This document shows, piece by piece, positions 33,895-42,756 of a stretch of 64,000 nucleotides of DNA; the stretch's first letter is position 1, and the number at the start of each line of letters is the position of its first letter. The notes below the pieces were generated by a model that worked only from the letters and a program-made list of their open reading frames with translations, searched no databases and was not told where the DNA came from. The translations under genes were made by a program, and so were the position numbers. The DNA comes from Pseudolachnospira sp051055405 (GTDB lineage: Bacteria; Bacillota; Clostridia; Lachnospirales; Lachnospiraceae), in assembly GCF_051055405.1 (NCBI RefSeq), contig NZ_CP167068.1:2542001-2606000 (forward strand), given 5' to 3'.

Positions 33895-34941
33895 TTATTG
33901 CTGTTCCGAGTACCACGGTTCCCAATTCCATGAACCTTCTCCTGCAGGATCATAGCTAAACTGATTGATCACTCCGCCGCCGCGGTTTCCGCCTCCGGTA
34001 AGAACGTTCGTAAAATGAACACTCATGGTGTCTACCGCATCGATCACCGCTGTCTGGGGCTCCGAGTCGCTGACGGTGTAGGCCGTACCAGAATAAACCT
34101 CCGTCACTTCCACATAGGCCCCTACCGGAATCCGTTTCTCCAACAAAATTCTCTGCTCGCCCGCAGCGGTAAAATGAACGGAAACCACATCGCTGTAGAC
34201 CACATCCGTCTTATTTTCATCCCGGTAAGCATCTACCTGAAATACAAAAACCGCCGGATCTGCCGACTGATAATCGGTCAAATTTTTTACAATTTCCAAA
34301 GACCCAAACCGAACGTCCTGGGATGGCTTCAAAGTAGCTGAAATTTCATAAAGCCACTCGCCGTCGCTGGTTTTGATCACCTGCCCTGGCACTCCCGTCA
34401 GGTCACTGGTACTGGGTAAAGATACCAGTTCCGGAAAAAAGCGATATACATAGTCTGGAGAACAGGCCAGAGTCACCAATTCATCTTCCTCATTTTTACT
34501 GGTGTACTCGTCTTTTTTCATTTTTTCGCCTCTGGCCAGCATCAGATATAGGCCGCATTCCAGCTCTCCCACCGGTTCGCCCGCCTTGGTTGTAGCCGCC
34601 GGTGTATCCGTATCCAGAGCAATCTGGGCCGCTGCAACAGCCAGTTTTCTCCAGGCGTCGTTATCCATCTGCTCTTCCAGCCCATTCTGTAGGGATTGAT
34701 AGAATCCCGTCGCTTCATAGCTGTAAGTATCATAGGTAGGATCTGGTTTTGCATCCGCTATCTTATAAAGATCAATCACCACGCTGGCATTTTTTAAATC
34801 CTCGATCGTCCCAGGCTCAACGGTCAAAGTACAAGTTTTATCCAAATCGACTGCCTGAACTGGCTTTGTCACCCATAGAGATAATGATAAAAGGATACTG
34901 ACCGCCATAACAAGGGCTGTCAGGGAGCTTTTTTTTCGCAT
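33895..34941 (-). CDS. Pilin-like surface protein without sorting signal
   Basis: 348 aa. Signal peptide SLTALVMAVSILLSLSLWVTKPVQA, then an N-terminal pilin-like domain (CTLTVEPGTIEDLKNASVVIDLYKIADA) and a C-terminal domain starting FGSLEIVKNLTDYQSADPAVFVFQV, similar to SpaA/Cna-B-type repeats of minor pilins. It ends in a Gly/Trp-rich tail with no LPxTG or membrane helix, so it may be held by pilus contacts. ATG 34941 follows AAGGAGG, overlapping nothing; 19 bp separate it from the sortase stop. Confidence 0.7.
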   Translation of the reverse strand: MRKKSSLTALVMAVSILLSLSLWVTKPVQAVDLDKTCTLTVEPGTIEDLKNASVVIDLYKIADAKPDPTYDTYSYEATGFYQSLQNGLEEQMDNDAWRKLAVAAAQIALDTDTPAATTKAGEPVGELECGLYLMLARGEKMKKDEYTSKNEEDELVTLACSPDYVYRFFPELVSLPSTSDLTGVPGQVIKTSDGEWLYEISATLKPSQDVRFGSLEIVKNLTDYQSADPAVFVFQVDAYRDENKTDVVYSDVVSVHFTAAGEQRILLEKRIPVGAYVEVTEVYSGTAYTVSDSEPQTAVIDAVDTMSVHFTNVLTGGGNRGGGVINQFSYDPAGEGSWNWEPWYSEQQ

Positions 34942-34960
34942 CTTTATGCCTTCTCCTCCT

Positions 34961-35887
34961 TTATTCTTTCTTAGATTCTTCTGTTCCATCCGTTTGAGTT
35001 TGACTCAATGTATGGACATCCTCCAACGTAATATGCTTCGGTTTCCTGCGATAAAACAGCAGCAAAACAAACAGTAAAACGAATAGCATGGGAATCGCGA
35101 TGGCCGGCACCACAAGATAGACCGGCAATTTTACCGCATCCGCCTGAATGGGAGCCGCCTCAACAATATTATCAATCCGAAATCCCCGAATCAACATCCG
35201 ATGAGAATTAACGCCGTATGGCGTGCAGGTCACCAACGTGCAATAATCCATACCGTCCACGATTCCAAGCTCGTCGGTTTCCTCCGGTTCCACGATACGA
35301 ATTTGGTCCACCATATAAGTGAACACTTCATCCAGCACGGTAATGGTAAAAATATCGCCCTCGGTCAATTTATCCAAATCCGTAAACAGCCTGGCGCTGG
35401 GCAGTCCTCTGTGACCGGTCATCACCGCATGGCTGGGAAGGCCCCCTACCGGAAGGGAAGAACCTGGAATATGTCCCACAGCGATCTGAAGCACTCGTTC
35501 CTCTACCGTATGGTATATAGGCAGATTCACACTGATCGATGGAATCTGAACATATCCCATAATACCGTTTCCCGTTAAATCCAGCAAAGATTCGTATTCT
35601 TCCAGTTCCGCATCGGTCAGAGAAAAATGGGTTCCCAGAGGCAGCTTTCGATTATAGGCCCTGGCCGCTTCCAGCATAGCCTCTTTTTCCTCTGGGGTCA
35701 TCGATTCTACCGTCTCCACATAATTCGCGATCGCCCGCGTCATATGCATGGAGTTCCACCAATCGCTGACAGTGGGATAAGCCATGATGCCAATTCCCAG
35801 TAGCAGGATCAGCACTAAAATCACCGTAGAAATCCAGGAACGTTTCTTCTTTGGTTGTTTTTCTTTCTTTTCGGAATCCTGTTTCAT
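34961..35887 (-). CDS. Class C (pilus) sortase
   Basis: 308 aa transpeptidase that polymerises pilins through isopeptide bonds. Catalytic His159 (MTGHRGLP), Cys221 (LVTCTPYGVN) and Arg230 (SHRMLIRG) are intact. Two membrane helices (18-38 and about 255-280) flank the catalytic domain, the class C layout. The region SDWWNSMH near 41-48 could be the lid. It lies between the major pilin and the minor pilin-like gene. Confidence 0.94.
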   Translation of the reverse strand: MKQDSEKKEKQPKKKRSWISTVILVLILLLGIGIMAYPTVSDWWNSMHMTRAIANYVETVESMTPEEKEAMLEAARAYNRKLPLGTHFSLTDAELEEYESLLDLTGNGIMGYVQIPSISVNLPIYHTVEERVLQIAVGHIPGSSLPVGGLPSHAVMTGHRGLPSARLFTDLDKLTEGDIFTITVLDEVFTYMVDQIRIVEPEETDELGIVDGMDYCTLVTCTPYGVNSHRMLIRGFRIDNIVEAAPIQADAVKLPVYLVVPAIAIPMLFVLLFVLLLFYRRKPKHITLEDVHTLSQTQTDGTEESKKE

Positions 35888-35959
35888 AGGTTCCCTCCGC
35901 TTTTATAATTTCCGGGCGGATATCTGCTGACGTCGGCCAGAAAAAATCTCTGTTGCTCG

Positions 35960-36020
35960 CCGCACACCACGGGAAGGTGTCAGCCTGTGCGGCATATTGG
36001 GAACGGGTGATCCCGTTCCC
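35960..36020 (-). terminator. Two hairpins between major pilin and sortase genes
   Basis: GGGAACGGG-TGAT-CCCGTTCCC at 35999-36020 is a perfect 9-bp stem-loop directly after the pilin stop. A second stem CCGCACACC/GGTGT...TGTGCGG lies at 35960-35992. Neither has a T-run. Such hairpins often cause partial termination so that pilin is made in excess over sortase. Confidence 0.5.
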
Positions 36021-36034
36021 AAATATATTGTCAA

Positions 36035-37432
36035 TTAGTCATGATGAGCCATACGTTTCTTTGTGATAAGCAGAACGCCCGCGCCGACTACCAGCAGACC
36101 ACCGACTACATAGAAGATCGTCGTACCGATACCACCGGTGGAAGGCAGTTCCTGACCCTGTTGGTTCGTCACGGTCACCGCAGCGTCACCGTCCGTGGTG
36201 CTTGCGTCTTCACGCGCCGTCAGCATATTATATCCATCGGGCGCTTCGGTCTCTTCCAGATAATAGCTGCCTTTTGTCAGTCCCTTAATAACAGCGGTAC
36301 CAGCTACCACTTCCGCAGCGGTTTCACCCTCAAGGGCAGGACGATAACAGGCATTCGTCTCATCGTATACCAAGAGAATCTCATCGGCGCCGTTCTCAGA
36401 ACCGTACAGTTTAAATTTCGCTCCAGCAAGCGCTGCGCCTAAACCGTCAACTTTATTTACCGTGATCTGAGAAAGCTCCGTCTCCGGGTTGTTCTTGCTA
36501 TCGCTCCAGCTATTATTTCCATATTTCAGCTGAGCGGTATTGGTAACCGTGTTCAGCTCCACTGCTTCTGCGTTGATCGTAGCAGAATAAGTAACGACAA
36601 CTCTATCCTTATTTTTCAGGCCGTCCAAAAATGCCTGATCAAAGGTCACTTCAAAGGTACAATCATCTGTGATATCCTCTGTGCTGACTGTATAATTCGA
36701 GGCGGCGACAGTGGCTGCCTCTCCGTATGTCTGTGTCGCGGCATCGTATTTAGCTAAAGTAACCACAACATCGTTGTTAAAGGTCAAGCCTTTGCTCATC
36801 TGATCATGTACAGCGTAACCCTTCGCACCGGTTTCCGCTTCAATTGTAACCGTATATTCCAGTACTCCTCCGACACCGTTTGCAAGATCCGCAGCGTCGA
36901 CGCTCTTGTCAATGTTCGGAAGGGGATTCTTTTCTCTCATGGTTCCACCGCCTACAGCCGTATCCAGAATAGCGATCGTACCCAGAGAAGAAGTCACCAG
37001 ATAATATCCGTCGTCCTCTCCCACATCGATTGTCGCAACTTTATCCTCGCCAACCTCGCCGGAAACTTTTGCTTCCGCACTGGCAGGCTTATTTTGTACC
37101 AAATACGCGGCGAAATCCTCTGCCTGCGCCTCGGTCAAAGTAGATTCCACAACCAAAACATTAGCGTCGCTCTTACTGGGCGTCAGTGTAAACACATTGG
37201 TGCCGCCAACCTGATAGCCTTCCACAACGCTTTTCCAAACGCTGTCCGCAGCCATTTGGTATGCGTAGCTTCCGCCATCGCTCTTTGTTGCGTCAAAAAC
37301 TTTGTACGCGGTATAGGTCTCACCTTTCGCAGCATTCTCCACCGTGATATCCGCGGCCATCGCCACCGTCGTCAGGCCCAGACACATCATCATTGCCAGA
37401 GCCACAGCCAAAAAACGCTTCATTACTTTCAT
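36035..37432 (-). CDS. Major pilin, isopeptide-forming fimbrial protein (LPSTG)
   Basis: 465 aa. Signal peptide (FLAVALAMMMCLGLTTVAMA), an N-terminal pilin domain with DGYYLVTSSLG, a MREKNPLPNIDKSVD segment near 167-180 in the position of the pilin lysine motif, a D2-type isopeptide domain and a Cna-B domain with the E-box YYLEETEAPDGY near 395. The C-terminus has LPSTGG, a hydrophobic helix and KKRMAHHD. Polymerised by the neighbouring sortase. Good RBS AAGGAG. Confidence 0.93.
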   Translation of the reverse strand: MKVMKRFLAVALAMMMCLGLTTVAMAADITVENAAKGETYTAYKVFDATKSDGGSYAYQMAADSVWKSVVEGYQVGGTNVFTLTPSKSDANVLVVESTLTEAQAEDFAAYLVQNKPASAEAKVSGEVGEDKVATIDVGEDDGYYLVTSSLGTIAILDTAVGGGTMREKNPLPNIDKSVDAADLANGVGGVLEYTVTIEAETGAKGYAVHDQMSKGLTFNNDVVVTLAKYDAATQTYGEAATVAASNYTVSTEDITDDCTFEVTFDQAFLDGLKNKDRVVVTYSATINAEAVELNTVTNTAQLKYGNNSWSDSKNNPETELSQITVNKVDGLGAALAGAKFKLYGSENGADEILLVYDETNACYRPALEGETAAEVVAGTAVIKGLTKGSYYLEETEAPDGYNMLTAREDASTTDGDAAVTVTNQQGQELPSTGGIGTTIFYVVGGLLVVGAGVLLITKKRMAHHD

Positions 37433-37514
37433 AAACTCATTCTCCTTTTCAAATTTTTCATAATTGTTATCCTATTCGGATTGCAAATTTGACGCTAAGT
37501 CCGTCGCAGGAGGT

Positions 37515-40500
37515 TTAATCTTCCCTCCTTTCACGTCTTCTCCTTAATCCGCATCCATACATCAGGCCCATCGCAAGAACTGCGATGCCGCCGAGTGTGT
37601 AAATAGTAGTTCCAGCCCCGCCGGATTCGGGAAGAGGTACAATATTAGCCTCGTTGATAATTGTAGAAACAGGTTTTCCCTCTTCATCCGTCAATGTATA
37701 TCCCGAAGAAGTCACCGTAACGGTATATATCTTCTTACTAAGCTGATAACCAGGAGGCGCTTCGGTCTCCACCAACTGATAGGTTCCCGCCTGAACCTGA
37801 CCAAAATTCACCTGACCGTTCACGGAGACAGCTTCTTTCACCACTGTATCCCCTACCCGCGTCTTCTGGATGCCATCTTCATCTAGAACGGCTTTTCCGT
37901 TTTCATCCGTTACGGCCAAGATTTCATAAAGAGCAAACTTTGCGCCTGTCAATAGATTTCCATACTGATCTTTTTTATTGATCAGAAGCTCTCCAGTATC
38001 CACCCGGTTTGCAATGGTAAAGGCAACTTGATCTGCTTCCGTTATCGTACTCACGGTACGACCGTCTTTCCAATAGCTCGGCTCGCTTGTCACCACGACA
38101 TAGCCCGCATAACCGTCTGTAGAATCTGCCGACGGGGAATAGGCGACATCCCCAATCCAGTTTTCGCGGACTGTATACGTTACCGGTTCACCGCCAACAT
38201 ACTTGGGAAGGTTATTCCAAGTATAGGTCCACGCGTTCTCATCCGAAAGAGTTGCTGCCTGACCGACCTCTGTACCATTCCGATACAGCTGTATCTTAAC
38301 CGGAAGTTTCCGCCCTTCTCCCCATTCCTTCGTCACGGTAACCGCAACAGGATCAGAGTGGTTAATAATGCGAAGGGAATACGCGCCTTTTCCAATGCTT
38401 TCCAACACAGCGTCATTGGCTTCGCTTCTTAAGCTTACTTTGCCGCCGTCCCAGACTTCAAAAGGAATTGTCACAGCGGAATAGCCTTCCCGCTGCGTCT
38501 CCACAAGCTGATAATTTCCATCGGCGCGTGTGCTGTCAAGTCCATATAACAAGAGATCGCCCTGGCTGTCTACTCGGATTTTTGAACCGGCCGCCTCGGT
38601 ACCATCGACCTGGGCAAGATACAATCTTCCATCCTGGTCTTGGTAAATCTCCTGTTCTTGATATACGCCGTTTTCATCCTGTTTTTGCAGGGTAAATTCA
38701 ACGTCTCCAATCGCATGCCCGAACTCATCCACTTTATGGATCGCGATACTGTTGGTCGGAATATAGCTGTTTTGCAAGCTTACCGTTTGATAAGCGTCCA
38801 CTGTTGTATCTTCCGAATAGGCCTCCACCATAACGGAAATCGGATTCTGATAGATGGCCCATCCGCTGTCGTTCCCACTGGAACCGCTGATCATATACTC
38901 TGGCAGAATCGCTATGTCCCCGCTCTTTTTCAAACCATAGTTTATTTCCTCAATCGTATATGTCACATACTGAGGCAGCTCTAGGGTCCATGTGTAGGTA
39001 TTCCCCTCTTTCTTTACCTCCGGGTCTGTTAGTCTCAATGTCTTCAACAGATTACCATTGTTGTCCCTCACCAAAATAGCGTAGGCAGAATTACCTTTCT
39101 GATTTGTAACTGTTGAAATAGCCTTTTCGTCACCATAGAAATTCTTTCTTATATTTAAATAACCCTTTTTCGGAACCAAAATGCCGTCAATATGCCAAGT
39201 AGCTTGTTTTTTAAAGACGTACCACTGGATAGAAAAGTTATTCGTAGTAATATCTTCCGCTGGGATATCGTTTCCTTCCATATCCTTAAACTGTACACGG
39301 GCGCCGCCGCCATTGGTAATCAGTTCTGCCTTCCCGTCTGTTCCCCGGAGCTGCTCGCGCACCGCAGCAAGCACCGTCTCATCATCCGGAATCGAATCCA
39401 ATATAACGCCCGTTCTATTATCTGTATTTCCCTCCACCATTCCGCGGATGATTTTATCACTTTCTAAAATACCACTGTACGTCTTTGTTCCAACTACGGT
39501 CCAGCTGTTCGTATCTGTCAATAACTTCTTTGCCGCCACAAGGTTCGTATAATACTCTGTCTTAGTCTCTATGGTACGATCCGTATCCGCGTTGTCATTA
39601 ATGGTCTTTAAGTTCATATAAAGGAAAAAGCTAACGGTATGAGCATCGTCTACCCGCTCCCACACTCCGTATAACGTCAAATTTTCCCCCGGGGTTAACG
39701 AAGCAATAATTGTTCTCAATTCCTCTTCCGAAAGACTGTTCCTGTCTTCGCTCCGCTTCCATCCCTTAAATTCATAAAGCGCTCCATCCGACTGATTAGT
39801 TGTGGTCATATAACTTTCCACTGTCGGCCGCAGCCACTCATAATCACCCAGTTCACTGGACGCAATGGTGTCTATATAAGTGCTTTCCCCCTGAACCGTC
39901 GGTTCCACGCAGTGTTTTAACCTTTGCTTATCTTCAATCTGAAGATTGATATTATAGATAAGGGATACCTGAAGCGAATCATCGCTCGTAGCTGAAATAT
40001 CCTTTTCCATGATAAAGGATCCCGACAGAAGATCATCCAGATTCAGCTCCGTCTCTTCCCCGTCAATGGTATACTGATAAGGATAGTAATCTACGCCGTT
40101 TACCACGAAATCCCGCTTCTGAGGCGTCCTTCCCTCATACACGCGGATTCTGGCTGTCAAATCCTTTCCCTGCGTCAGATTCAGCGTCAACGTATAACTC
40201 TTGGTATAAAGATGCGTGTACTGCTTCGCAGAAGCCGCGGTTAAATCCACCTCCTGCGTACATCCTTCATCCGCATACCACTTACACTCCAAAGCGGGTA
40301 CGCTGTCAGAAAGCCATGCCTGATCCAAAGCTTCCGAAAAGACTGCATCTTCTTCCACATCTACCGTAATCGGCTCGTCGTCGCCTGTATGCAGCCAAAT
40401 GGAGGTCATCGCAGCGTCTCCCCATACCGCATACAGGATTTGATTGTAAAAATAGGATCCCCATCCATAAATGGTAAATTCCGCTCCCGGCTTGTAAATC

Positions 40501-41423
40501 CCCTTGACGCCGCTCGGATCGGTCGACCACCCTAAAAAGGAATATCCATCTCGCGTCGGTTTCTCTTTCGTCAGCTGGATCGTGTATTCATCCTCAGCAG
40601 TAGCCGGATAAAATTCTTCTTTAAAGAGCTCCTCATGATTATCATACACTACCCAATACTCAATCCACGCGCCTGCTCCCTCCGCCAATGCGTTTGGCCG
40701 GGCAGGCGCCTTATAAATCGTATTGCCTGCATTCTGCCCGGAAGACGTTTCCGCAGCGTCCGCTGTCTGGGAAGGCGCGTTCATCGCCGCGATCTCTTCC
40801 GCTGTCATCTCTACGATCTCAAAACACTCTTCTCCATGTACATGCTCTTCCAACACAATTTCTGGGCAAAGCAGCTTTCCCTCTTTGTCATAGCAGGTGG
40901 TCTCGCTGTGGGTGTGGTTTTCCAACTTGCCGCAGGAAAGCACCGTATTCTTGTTATAACAGTCTCCTGTATGCTTATGCTCTTCTATTTCGCAAGTAAG
41001 CTGACCATCCTCACCGTAACACTCCTCTTCATGCAGGTGTTCCGGCAGCGTGCACTGTAAGTCACCCAGTGCCTCCGTATAACAGGTTCCATCATGCTTA
41101 TGCTCCTCCACCTCAGGAAGAGTGCAGACCAGTTTTCCTCCCGCGTGATAGCAATCATCATTATGGACATGAACGACATAATCTGCCAAACCGCAAATCA
41201 GCTTCTGTTCCGAATCATAACAGTCCGCGTTATGCTCATGTACCTGATAAGCGCACTTTAGTACTTTTTGCTTATAGGTCATTGCCTGACCGGTATATTT
41301 GAGAACCGTTATCGTTCCCGCCGTTACGATCACTGCCAGGCACAAAAATACCACCAGCCACCGTCGGTATATTTTCTTTTCGCGTAGGAATTTCGCAGCT
41401 TGTTTCCAAATCGAAGATTCCAT
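37515..41423 (-). CDS. Large LPxTG-type surface adhesin/pilus tip with His-Cys repeats and Cna-B domains
   Basis: 1302 aa. A membrane-spanning N-terminus (WLVVFLCLAVIVTAGTITVL near 22-41) leads into seven repeats of the form HxHxxxCY...LxC between about residues 50 and 205, with paired His and Cys that suggest metal binding or disulfides. A long middle follows with InlB/repeat-type FLGW segments. C-terminal SpaA/Cna-B domains have E-boxes YQLVETQREGY and YQLVETEAPPGY. It ends LPESGG, helix, RRRRERRED. It is first of the two pilin genes and probably the tip adhesin. Confidence 0.9.
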   Translation of the reverse strand: MESSIWKQAAKFLREKKIYRRWLVVFLCLAVIVTAGTITVLKYTGQAMTYKQKVLKCAYQVHEHNADCYDSEQKLICGLADYVVHVHNDDCYHAGGKLVCTLPEVEEHKHDGTCYTEALGDLQCTLPEHLHEEECYGEDGQLTCEIEEHKHTGDCYNKNTVLSCGKLENHTHSETTCYDKEGKLLCPEIVLEEHVHGEECFEIVEMTAEEIAAMNAPSQTADAAETSSGQNAGNTIYKAPARPNALAEGAGAWIEYWVVYDNHEELFKEEFYPATAEDEYTIQLTKEKPTRDGYSFLGWSTDPSGVKGIYKPGAEFTIYGWGSYFYNQILYAVWGDAAMTSIWLHTGDDEPITVDVEEDAVFSEALDQAWLSDSVPALECKWYADEGCTQEVDLTAASAKQYTHLYTKSYTLTLNLTQGKDLTARIRVYEGRTPQKRDFVVNGVDYYPYQYTIDGEETELNLDDLLSGSFIMEKDISATSDDSLQVSLIYNINLQIEDKQRLKHCVEPTVQGESTYIDTIASSELGDYEWLRPTVESYMTTTNQSDGALYEFKGWKRSEDRNSLSEEELRTIIASLTPGENLTLYGVWERVDDAHTVSFFLYMNLKTINDNADTDRTIETKTEYYTNLVAAKKLLTDTNSWTVVGTKTYSGILESDKIIRGMVEGNTDNRTGVILDSIPDDETVLAAVREQLRGTDGKAELITNGGGARVQFKDMEGNDIPAEDITTNNFSIQWYVFKKQATWHIDGILVPKKGYLNIRKNFYGDEKAISTVTNQKGNSAYAILVRDNNGNLLKTLRLTDPEVKKEGNTYTWTLELPQYVTYTIEEINYGLKKSGDIAILPEYMISGSSGNDSGWAIYQNPISVMVEAYSEDTTVDAYQTVSLQNSYIPTNSIAIHKVDEFGHAIGDVEFTLQKQDENGVYQEQEIYQDQDGRLYLAQVDGTEAAGSKIRVDSQGDLLLYGLDSTRADGNYQLVETQREGYSAVTIPFEVWDGGKVSLRSEANDAVLESIGKGAYSLRIINHSDPVAVTVTKEWGEGRKLPVKIQLYRNGTEVGQAATLSDENAWTYTWNNLPKYVGGEPVTYTVRENWIGDVAYSPSADSTDGYAGYVVVTSEPSYWKDGRTVSTITEADQVAFTIANRVDTGELLINKKDQYGNLLTGAKFALYEILAVTDENGKAVLDEDGIQKTRVGDTVVKEAVSVNGQVNFGQVQAGTYQLVETEAPPGYQLSKKIYTVTVTSSGYTLTDEEGKPVSTIINEANIVPLPESGGAGTTIYTLGGIAVLAMGLMYGCGLRRRRERRED

Positions 41424-41459
41424 AGCCCGTTCGTTCCTTTCTTAAAATATGTAAACCCT

Positions 41460-42053
41460 CTATCGAAGAAATCCAAACTCCGACAAAGGCCAAACTCGAA
41501 ATACAATCCTTCCAAGCACCATTTCCTCACTCACACAGCCAAGGGCCGTGTTCCGGCTGTCAATGCTTGTTGCTCGATGATCTCCCATCACAAAGCACCG
41601 GCCATCCGGCACCTGATATGGTAAAGTAATATTGCATTCACCTAATGCTTTCTCTGAAAGATAAGGTTCTTCCAACAACTGGCCGTTTACAGACACATTG
41701 CCTTTTTCATCAATATCCACCCAATCTCCTGCCGACGCAATGACCCGCTTCACCAGGATATTATTGTTATAATAAAACGCAACCACATCGCCCGTGTCAT
41801 AGTGGGAGCCATTCACAGCTACCACGATATCACCGTCCTGCAAGGTCTCCGCCATGGACGTACCGTTAATCTGCAATACCGGCAGAACCAGAACCACCAA
41901 CAGCACCGCAGCGGCAGCCACCACCAGCAAAGAATAACATGTGCTCCGCAATACGCGGCTATATCGATGTTTATATTGCTCTCGCCGAAGTTCTTCCTCA
42001 AGCAGTTCTATACTGGGGGATTCCGAAATGTTTCCGCGTTTGTTCTCGCTCAT
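41460..42053 (-). CDS. Signal peptidase I (LepB type)
   Basis: 197 aa. One N-terminal membrane helix (about 40-60), then the catalytic dyad Ser66 (INGTSMAETL) and Lys102 (ILVKRVIA), with GDHRATSIDSR near the C-terminus. A dedicated signal peptidase is usual in pilus loci and often helps pilus assembly. It precedes the adhesin gene by 36 bp. RBS AGAGGAAG. Confidence 0.93.
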   Translation of the reverse strand: MSENKRGNISESPSIELLEEELRREQYKHRYSRVLRSTCYSLLVVAAAAVLLVVLVLPVLQINGTSMAETLQDGDIVVAVNGSHYDTGDVVAFYYNNNILVKRVIASAGDWVDIDEKGNVSVNGQLLEEPYLSEKALGECNITLPYQVPDGRCFVMGDHRATSIDSRNTALGCVSEEMVLGRIVFRVWPLSEFGFLR

Positions 42054-42161
42054 AATTGCTTCCTCTATGACGATGCTTTACGTTGGGGTTCATTCCTCCT
42101 CTGTAAAAATATCCTCGCTCTTTGGTGGCTGTTTTTCTACAGGTGATTCCTCTCCAACGTT

Positions 42162-42596
42162 CTATAGACGCCGTTTTGATGCTTGCTGTATTCGCTCAAA
42201 CAGATCATCCAGCTTCAGCGCCGCAACGATCTCTTCCACTTCCAACTGCCGTTTCTCTCGAAATTCCTGGATATTGGCTTTCAAATTATGAATCTTAACA
42301 TCCTTTTCATCCAGACGGCCTTTCAGCTTATTGATTTGTGCATCCTTTTCGTCTAAGCGCTCTTTCAGCTTATTAATCTGCGCGTCCTTTTCGTCTAAAC
42401 GCTCTTTCAGCTTATTGATTTGCGCGTCCTTTTCGTCTAACTTTGCTTTTAGTCGGTCATTGCTAGCCTGGGACTGGGTTAACACTTCTTCTTTTTCCGC
42501 CAACTGGCCTCCCAGCTGTACGGCTTCTTTCCCCTGCGTTAGCAATAATTGCAGTAAATCTTGCCTGCTAAGTTTTCGGAATTCTTTTTCCGTCAT
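42162..42596 (-). CDS. Small coiled-coil protein with 14-residue tandem repeats
   Basis: 144 aa, not assigned to a function. Residues about 51-106 contain four copies of a 14-residue unit of the form LDEKDAQINKLKER, a perfect-looking heptad pair, so a parallel coiled coil is expected. The N-terminus (EFRKLSRQDLLQLLLTQGKEAVQLGGQL) and C-terminus (VEEIVAALKLDDLFERIQQAS) are non-repeating. No signal peptide. It is 108 bp upstream of the signal peptidase gene and may lead the pilus operon. Confidence 0.75.
   Translation of the reverse strand: MTEKEFRKLSRQDLLQLLLTQGKEAVQLGGQLAEKEEVLTQSQASNDRLKAKLDEKDAQINKLKERLDEKDAQINKLKERLDEKDAQINKLKGRLDEKDVKIHNLKANIQEFREKRQLEVEEIVAALKLDDLFERIQQASKRRL
42279..42446 (-). 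repeat. 42-bp tandem repeats inside the coiled-coil gene
   Basis: Units at 42321-42362, 42363-42404 and 42405-42446 are nearly identical; a more diverged unit precedes them at 42279-42320. The period equals 14 codons, so copy-number change keeps the frame. Confidence 0.85.
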
Positions 42597-42652
42597 GCCC
42601 GACCCTCGTTTCTTTTTCGGTTTCTCGGTTCCCTCTCCCCCTTCTAATCTCT

Positions 42653-42688
42653 ATTATAATAGATGCGCCGTCAAAGAAAGCGTCAAAG
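42653..42688 (-). promoter_or_regulatory. Possible promoter with TTTGACG direct repeats
   Basis: A minus-strand TATAAT lies at 42653-42658. Two CTTTGACG copies 12 bp apart (42669-42676 and 42681-42688) lie upstream, but neither is at normal -35 distance, so they may be activator boxes. Confidence 0.35.
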
Positions 42689-42696
42689 GAATAGGG

Positions 42697-42722
42697 AAAA
42701 AAGGCTATCACATTAACCTTTT
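42697..42722 (-). terminator. Weak terminator after pilT-like gene
   Basis: Minus strand AAAAGG, 12-nt loop, CCTTTT followed by TT. Short AT-rich stem. Confidence 0.4.
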
Positions 42723-42756
42723 CTTGTCAATTCATACGAAAAATGCCTCTGTTTTC

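Noticed and set aside
42012..42090. Short minus-strand frame starting AATGAACCCC after GAGGAGG, overlapping the signal peptidase start
   Set aside because: The ribosome site is good, but the peptide is only about 34 codons, overlaps lepB out of frame and resembles nothing known. A leader peptide cannot be excluded.
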